Source of the DNA: Trichobilharzia szidati
Lineage: Eukaryota; Platyhelminthes; Trematoda; Strigeidida; Schistosomatidae
Direction of reading: 5' to 3'
Assembly: GCA_944472155.2 (NCBI GenBank)
Contig: OX235279.1
Location: 50,627,564-50,691,563 of the forward strand
Length of the DNA stretch: 64,000 bases
The notes beneath the pieces were generated by a model, which saw only the letters and a program-made list of their open reading frames with translations, did not search any database and was not told the DNA's origin. The number at the start of each line of letters is the position of its first letter. Within the stretch, counting starts at the first letter, position 1. Shown here piece after piece: positions 58,466-64,000 of the stretch. A program made the position numbers and the translations under genes.

Positions 58466-61450
58466 TTTTAATCATAATCTACTTCATTCCAAATACATTA
58501 TTCATAATACAGAATGGAATTCTTATCATTAGTCACAATTCTGCATATGAGTTACTCAAAATATAAATAAAATTAGGCTGAGAACAATAAATATAAGGAT
58601 AGTAATAACAGTGAGTTTGTTTCAAACAGTATTGTCGATTCAGTTTGGAAATTTTAGCATGATATAGATTATTGAATCTAATGTTCTGTTGATATAGTGT
58701 GGTGACTGGAAAGACAAAATTAACAGTCATAACACAGCTTAAATGATGTTTACGCTTTTGAGAAAATCAACCAATAAAAACCAAAAATTGCGAGGATTAT
58801 AAATATAAGAAGAACAATAACAAGAAAGCTTGATGTTATGAGGGTGGAGAAAATGGTTTATTTACTAGTGCAAAGAATGTTAGTTTGTTCATGCCTAATA
58901 CTGTTTTGACCACATAAAGTAGTGCTAAATATGGCATATTGGAATCTTTATACTTAGATGTATGTGCATAAAGTCTTCTGAAAAGACTTCTGTTTTACCT
59001 GAGGAGGCACAATGTTGGAGCTGCGGGTAAAGTGGATGCTCACAGTCTGACAAAATTCCTTTAGCAAATTTGTTGCATGAAATCAAGTGCCTATCAATTA
59101 CGATTGCAACGATATGGACCAATTGGATACCACTTACCCTACTGACAGTCTTCAGAGTTCTACGAAGTATGACATAGTCTTTTTCAAGCAATCCACGAAA
59201 GAATTAGGGTGAACAATAAAGTAGAATAGGCAAGATGCACGGGTTGACAAACCGTAAGAGGAGGGATTGAGTTATCTCTGAATGCCTTAACTCCTTAATG
59301 TAAAAAGTCAAACGAAATATTCTCTTAGAAATCGCTAAGACATGAGAAGACCATGATAGGTCAGAAGAAATAATTAATCCAAGATACTCAACTTCAGACT
59401 TGATTTCTGTATCACTATCATCAATTTTGCAACAGTCATAGGAATCAACAGCTTCATTTAACTTTCTTTTACATCGGAAACTGAAATCACCAGTCTGACA
59501 TTTGGAATCATTTAGTTTAAGACCATTAGACGAAGACCATTTGCTAACTCCTGATAGAAAGCTGTTCATCTTAGTACAGTCTAGCTGGGAGTTAACGCAC
59601 ACTGAAATAGTTAGATCATCGGTATACTTAACAAAGTTCATTTCATCCGAGCGAGGCAAGTCATGCAAGAAGAAAGAAAACAGAAAAGGAGAAAGGACAG
59701 CGCCTTGAGGGACACCAGCCTCAGTAAGCAATGAAGTGGACGACTTCCCCTGACATACAGTGTACTGCTTTCTTCCTGAGAAACAAGAATGCAGCCATTT
59801 GACAACCCAACAGTCAGTTTGAGTTTCAGCAAGCTTGTTTAACAGAATGTCCCTAGGTACTGAGTCGAAAGCACATGTGTAATCTAGGAAGGTGCAGCGA
59901 ACAAATTTAGCCCCCTTGTCTGAACTGGAGACAATGTTATGATGCAAGACTGCAGCTGCATCTGAAGTACTTCTACTATGTTTGTAGGAGAGTTGTTCGG
60001 GATCGTTAAAGGCTGTAAGCGAAGGTTCAAGATTAAGTAAGAGTAACTTTTACACAGTTTTTAGAAAAGGAGAGGTAACAGCAATAGGTCTAAATTTAAA
60101 ACATGTTCCAGTAGCTGATTTAGGTATAGGTACAATTGTAATGTCCTTCCAAACGGCTGGCACGACATTTCTGGAAAAAGATTCATTAAATATGTCCATG
60201 AGAGGATAACACAGTATATCTGCACATATTTTTAAGAATAATGCTAGGCAAATCATCTGGACCCAGGCTACAAGAAGGGTTCAGCGACTGGAGACATTTT
60301 AGAACGTCATTTGTTTTGAAACCAGGGAAGCAGGTTTCTTTAACACTTGTGACACCAGAAAGTTTGGCATTTGTGGGAGAAGGTATGAAAGACTTGTTTA
60401 GTGTACACACATCAAATGAATAATGAATACTATTCATCTGCTTACCACCAGTAATTTCTTTGAAATGTTTCCATATATTAGAGGTGTTTTTACAAGATAT
60501 AAACTTCTGGTCATAAATTGAATTCAACCTGTGCATTTCAGACTTGATGAGGATATTAGTTCTTTTCAAACCAATGTTATCCTTCGTTTTATATAACTTT
60601 CACTTTTCTCTGAGAAGCTTTTTAAGTTGAGGGGAGAAACGGTCAAATCTAGCGAAAAGTGTTTCTCTGGGATAACAGGTGTCAAGACAAAATTTGGGAT
60701 AACATGTAATATTAGAGATACTGTCATCAAGACAGTCTTCATTAAACAAGTCCCACCTTGTATCTTTGGGTTTGCTCCTAAGATTTCGAGCATTCTCCTT
60801 AGAGTATCATCCAGGTACAATTTTCTTGGACAGCTGTGGAAAGGTTCTCTTGTGTAACTTTCCATAAATTTTCGGTAAAACCCGTACAATACAATGATCG
60901 GAGTTAAACAGTAGGGCTCTTTTACGAGCTTCATATATTCCACAGTCATTTATAAAAACAAGATCGAGCGAAGTATCCAGTCGGGTGGGAATGTCAACGA
61001 CATTTTCATGACCTACCACTGTAAGAAAACTACAATCACAAGAATTATAATCGCCTGTCACTATGAACAATGAGCTACCAAAAGAGGCGGCAGCGAAAAC
61101 AGTGAATTCATCAACAAACATAGATAGTCCTGAAGTACTACAACAAGGTGTGACATAAATGTTCGTGATAAAAATGAAGTTGTACTTAGACAGGTGTTTA
61201 GGTCTAACAGTAAGAATGCAAGCGTACACTCGGCTTGGTCTGTGTTGAATAATTGGCAGGTGTTAGGCAGCATTATTTCGTCCTTTAGCATTGTATTTTT
61301 AGAATCGCTTACCCACAGTCAACAATTCAAAATCGATATTTTCTGTGAACCGCATTCACGAAATCTTTGGATATACTGTTTTTGAATTTTATTTCACTTT
61401 CAGAAATGAATATGTCATTATTTCGAAATAACATTATAAATCGTTAATTA
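58466..61450 (-). pseudogene. CR1-like non-LTR retrotransposon, degenerate, nearly complete pol region
   Basis: Reading on the minus strand: a broken endonuclease (about 61440-60810) with DYNSCDCSFL and SDHCIVRVL; a linker and RT entry with LNPSCSLGPDDLP (60186-60569) and IVPIPKSATG with FRPIAVTS (60050-60256); the RT palm (59204-59947) with DYTCAFDSVPR, GVPQGAVLSPFLFSFFLHDL and the catalytic YTDDL; then the thumb and C-terminal part (58925-59300) and a 3' UTR ending near 58466. Stops and frameshifts separate these pieces (near 59200, 60000, 60570, 60810 and 61060), so it is dead. Its 3' 670 bp lie inside the right palindrome arm and the rest outside. The family is inferred from motifs (jockey/CR1-type RT). 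Confidence 0.82.
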
Positions 61451-63490
61451 TTTGTGAATGCAGAGACAGATATTTGCGCAATCTTTACGAATGTGTTTCA
61501 GTATACTTGGCGGTTCACTAATGGTAAGTTTCCCCCAGTAAAACAGCACACACACCAGTCTCATTAAGCCTCTGATTCTGTGATTAGCAGATTAGCTTGT
61601 TCAGCCTATGTATATCTTTAAAATCTCTTGCTATATTTTCAAATAAATCATATCAGTATTCTAATTCCTTTATTGATTCACCAATGAAACGCGTGAAATG
61701 ACTGAAACATTTAATTGTTACATTCATTTTCCCAGAGCATTTTAAACAAAGCTGGAGGGAAGATAGTTCTAGGATGAAGGCAGCATATTTTATTTTCATA
61801 CAGCCGGTTCCCTTTATTAGTTTGAATAAAGAAAGAACGAACATAGTTGCAGGCTAATACGACGAGCTCGCTTTATTTCGTGGATTCTCCTCAACTGCAT
61901 ACATCCTAAATGAATCAATTATATGTTACAAAATGGTATCTGAACACACTTTTTACAATGATTTCTTGTCATAGATAGGAAGCATAGGCAATATAATTTC
62001 ACAGGTGATGTAAGCAGACAATTACTTAGTGTTGAAAGAGTAACTATTTGCATAGTAATTAGACCAAGGGGTGTAGTTCTGATTTCTCTTGGACACAAGG
62101 ATGCACTAGAGGCGGAATACAAGATAGGACAACAGAGTTAATTTATACATATTTTGGTAGAGAATTCATGAGGGTAGGGGTGAGTAGTGAAGTAAAATTA
62201 TAAAGTAGATAAAATAATTAAATTTATCAGATTTGAAACCTTAACATTTTATTTTACGGGCTACTTCAGGTGTTAACTGTCTCAGAATGATTTCAACTAG
62301 AAAGGTATTTAACGGCTTTCTACGCAGTAGTGAAACAAGAATCACAGTTAGTATTGAAATAATCGAACAGTCAGAGTTTATTGTTGATAAATGATATGCT
62401 AGAGCGTTGCAGAGTTAAAAGGAAACTAAGGGCGTTCGAATATGTGGAGACGATAGATAATTAAGTCAGCATGCAAATAATTTCACGGGGAGACCTCCTG
62501 TTGCATCACTGTTCAAAAAGTCATTAAATGAACTTCCAATTGAAATAATTTTGAAGTATATTAATTGTTTGCATTTAGTTATAATAACATATGTGATTTT
62601 AGGCAGTTCGTAGCAGTTGAAGTGAAGGTGTAAAATAAAATGAGCTTATTTACTAAATGAGGTGAAAATGCTACTGTCTCTCTAAAAGTGATGTGAATAC
62701 TCACAGTTTTTCTATTAAATAAATATGAGTGTGCACAACTGGTGAATCCTGGTCGGAATTAAGATTCGCACTGTTAAAGAAATCATTAAAATTGTGGAGT
62801 TTGGAACAAATGATTGTACAGTTGTTTGTTAGATGTTAAAAATGGAAACATTGTACACAGCTTTTATTTACAACGATTCATTGTAAAATATACATAATTT
62901 CGGAGTAGATTCTAAAATACAGTGTGCTTTCCAATGCTTCGTCTTCTCACCACTCCACACTGTCTGCTTGCTTCCCTACTAACTATGCTGTATCCTATGC
63001 ATCTTTCCAGGAACCTCTCATCTTTATCCGAAAACACGGTGCACAGTTTCTACAACTAGGCTAAGGAAAGGCTATTAAACTAGAACAGGCTTTGCGTGCA
63101 ATTAATCATTTGAAATTCACTCATTAAAGCTATTCAAAAATAAGAGATGAAAATAGTAACGACTTACTGTCGAACTAGATAACTGCGACCAGGTGCCTGG
63201 AACTGAATGAATACTAGTTAGGTGTGTTACAATTCTCCTCCAAGAGAGCGAGAATACCATCTTTGAAAAATATCTGATTGTAGTCGATGCAGTATACTTC
63301 AGGGCTCGTTTCAAGAGCCTTTAACATTCCAGTAGTATAATTTAGACCGTCTATAAAGCGTTTTGGATTAACATTGAATCGTACTGTAATAATATACAGT
63401 ATGATGTTTGAATAGATAGAAATAATTTATACGATCAAAATGAGATCTGAGGAGAAGGAAAAATCAAATATATGTATATAAACCAAAGTG
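61451..63490. other. Intergenic region, no gene seen
   Basis: AT-rich sequence with frames of at most 67 aa. No recognised repeat. Confidence 0.5.
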
Positions 63491-63491
63491 T

Positions 63492-63497
63492 TTTATT
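63492..63497 (-). terminator. Polyadenylation signal of the 63509-63712 exon
   Basis: TTTATT on the plus strand is AATAAA on the minus strand, 11 bases after the stop codon. Very short 3' UTRs are seen in compact genes but the signal could also be chance in AT-rich DNA. Confidence 0.45.
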
Positions 63498-63508
63498 TGC
63501 ATCAACCA

Positions 63509-63712
63509 TTAAGAGGTTTCAGGTGCACTGAACTGACTGCCTTCATCATCACTTAATAGTTCCCAGTAACCTGATGGTACATCGAAAGCTAACTGTACGC
63601 GTTCACTCGTAGCGTCAGGTTCACTATTATTATCATTATTCTTGTTGTTTCTGTTCTCTTTAGAAGTAGTACTAGAAGAGATATGTGACCTATTTTCGCC
63701 ATTCTTCTGCAT
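63509..63712 (-). CDS. Probable last exon of an unidentified gene
   Basis: A 258-base open frame ends at a stop at 63509-63511. A splice acceptor candidate, cgaatttcag, ends at 63713, leaving an exon that begins ATGCAGAAG in phase 0. The encoded 67 residues are Asn/Ser/Lys-rich and then end with VPSGYWELLSDDEGSQFSAPETS, an acidic, ordered-looking C-terminus unlike the transposon debris nearby. A polyA signal follows at once. No start or upstream exon is visible to the window end at 64000, so the rest of the gene would lie outside or in unrecognised small exons. Alternatively translation starts at 63766 (an upstream ATG) or at the ATG at 63712. I do not recognise the family. Confidence 0.45.
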   Translation of the reverse strand: MQKNGENRSHISSSTTSKENRNNKNNDNNSEPDATSERVQLAFDVPSGYWELLSDDEGSQFSAPETS

Positions 63713-64000
63713 CTGAAATTCGATATGGCGGATTTGATAGCAACTTCCGGCCATATACGTAACCATAAAATCACTTATGTATTTTATTCAAGGAAGTAGA
63801 TGAGTCGCTTAGCAGACTTGTGATGTATGCCATACGTGTCAGTACAGATTGGTGCTCTGTGCACTTAATAAACAGTTTGAGATACATTTCTCAACTCATT
63901 TCGAAGACCAATCACATTTCTGGTGTGAATAGCAGTATGTCAAACTTTTGGCCTTGCATTTGCACTACTAGAGTGGCTCAAACTGTTGGCGTAAAGGAAC
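63713..64000. other. No further exon recognised
   Basis: It would be intron or 5' sequence if the 63509-63712 exon is real. No clear donor or coding stretch. Confidence 0.35.

Larger units (their letters stand above)
52419..59136 (-). repeat. Right arm of the 17.9-kb inverted repeat
   Basis: It is the partner of 41235-47940. Its inner end starts gagttaaatctcaataggcg and its outer end stops around cactta within the CR1-like element, which continues unbroken beyond it. It includes the 13 bp (near 56380-56395, gacgaaaagatatcc region) that the left arm lacks. Confidence 0.93.

Noticed and set aside
41235..59136. The palindrome as a simple inverted-read assembly artefact
   Set aside because: The arms differ by indels and substitutions and the spacer is long. 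A mis-join of two haplotypes is still possible, which is why long-read support is asked for.
1..64000. CRISPR arrays, bacterial operons, rRNA genes
   Set aside because: No regularly spaced short repeats, no dense coding and no rRNA-like sequence; gene structure and repeats are eukaryotic.

Overview
The window looks like nuclear DNA of a flatworm, most likely a blood fluke (Schistosoma or a close relative). It is AT-rich, almost gene-free and full of microsatellites. It holds RTE-like (SR2-type) and CR1-like non-LTR retrotransposons, a Ty3/gypsy remnant, tRNA-derived SINEs, and one SINE that resembles the schistosome S-alpha (Sm-alpha) family, which carries a hammerhead ribozyme. The species is inferred from repeat content recalled from general knowledge; I ran no search.

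Only one complete gene is convincing: a single-exon achaete-scute-like bHLH transcription factor at 18628-19734 (+), with CCAAT boxes, a TATA box and a polyadenylation signal. A probable last exon of an unidentified gene lies at 63509-63712 (-), with a polyA signal just after its stop. Nearly all other open frames are transposon debris, triplet repeats or chance.

Layout. 1-5956: a repeat unit of about 6 kb, in minus orientation, cut by the window start. 7125-17435: a mosaic of SINEs, a broken RTE copy carrying a foldback insertion, a gypsy remnant, an S-alpha-like element and hammerhead-like tRNA repeats. 17437-20017: the bHLH gene. 20018-29098: mostly featureless. 29110-33975: a dispersed repeat and a second, partial copy of the 6-kb unit. 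About 35000-38220: a nearly complete but dead RTE element. 41235-59136: a 17.9-kb inverted repeat with two arms of about 6.7 kb around a 4.5-kb spacer; the spacer is mostly a third copy of the 6-kb unit. 58466-61450: a CR1-like element (-) crossed by the outer edge of the right arm. 61450-64000: intergenic DNA and the last-exon candidate.

The main theme is inverted structure at every scale: an 11-bp hairpin at the palindrome junction, a 38-bp perfect inverted repeat around the S-alpha element, a 280-bp foldback inside RTE, a 1185-bp element with 197-bp inverted ends, inverted partial copies of the tRNA repeats, and the large palindrome. The most interesting candidates are the slightly diverged palindrome and the tRNA-derived repeat family, which has a hammerhead-like module and one longer-than-unit insertion flanked by a 13-bp target-site duplication, as expected of a retrozyme-like element.
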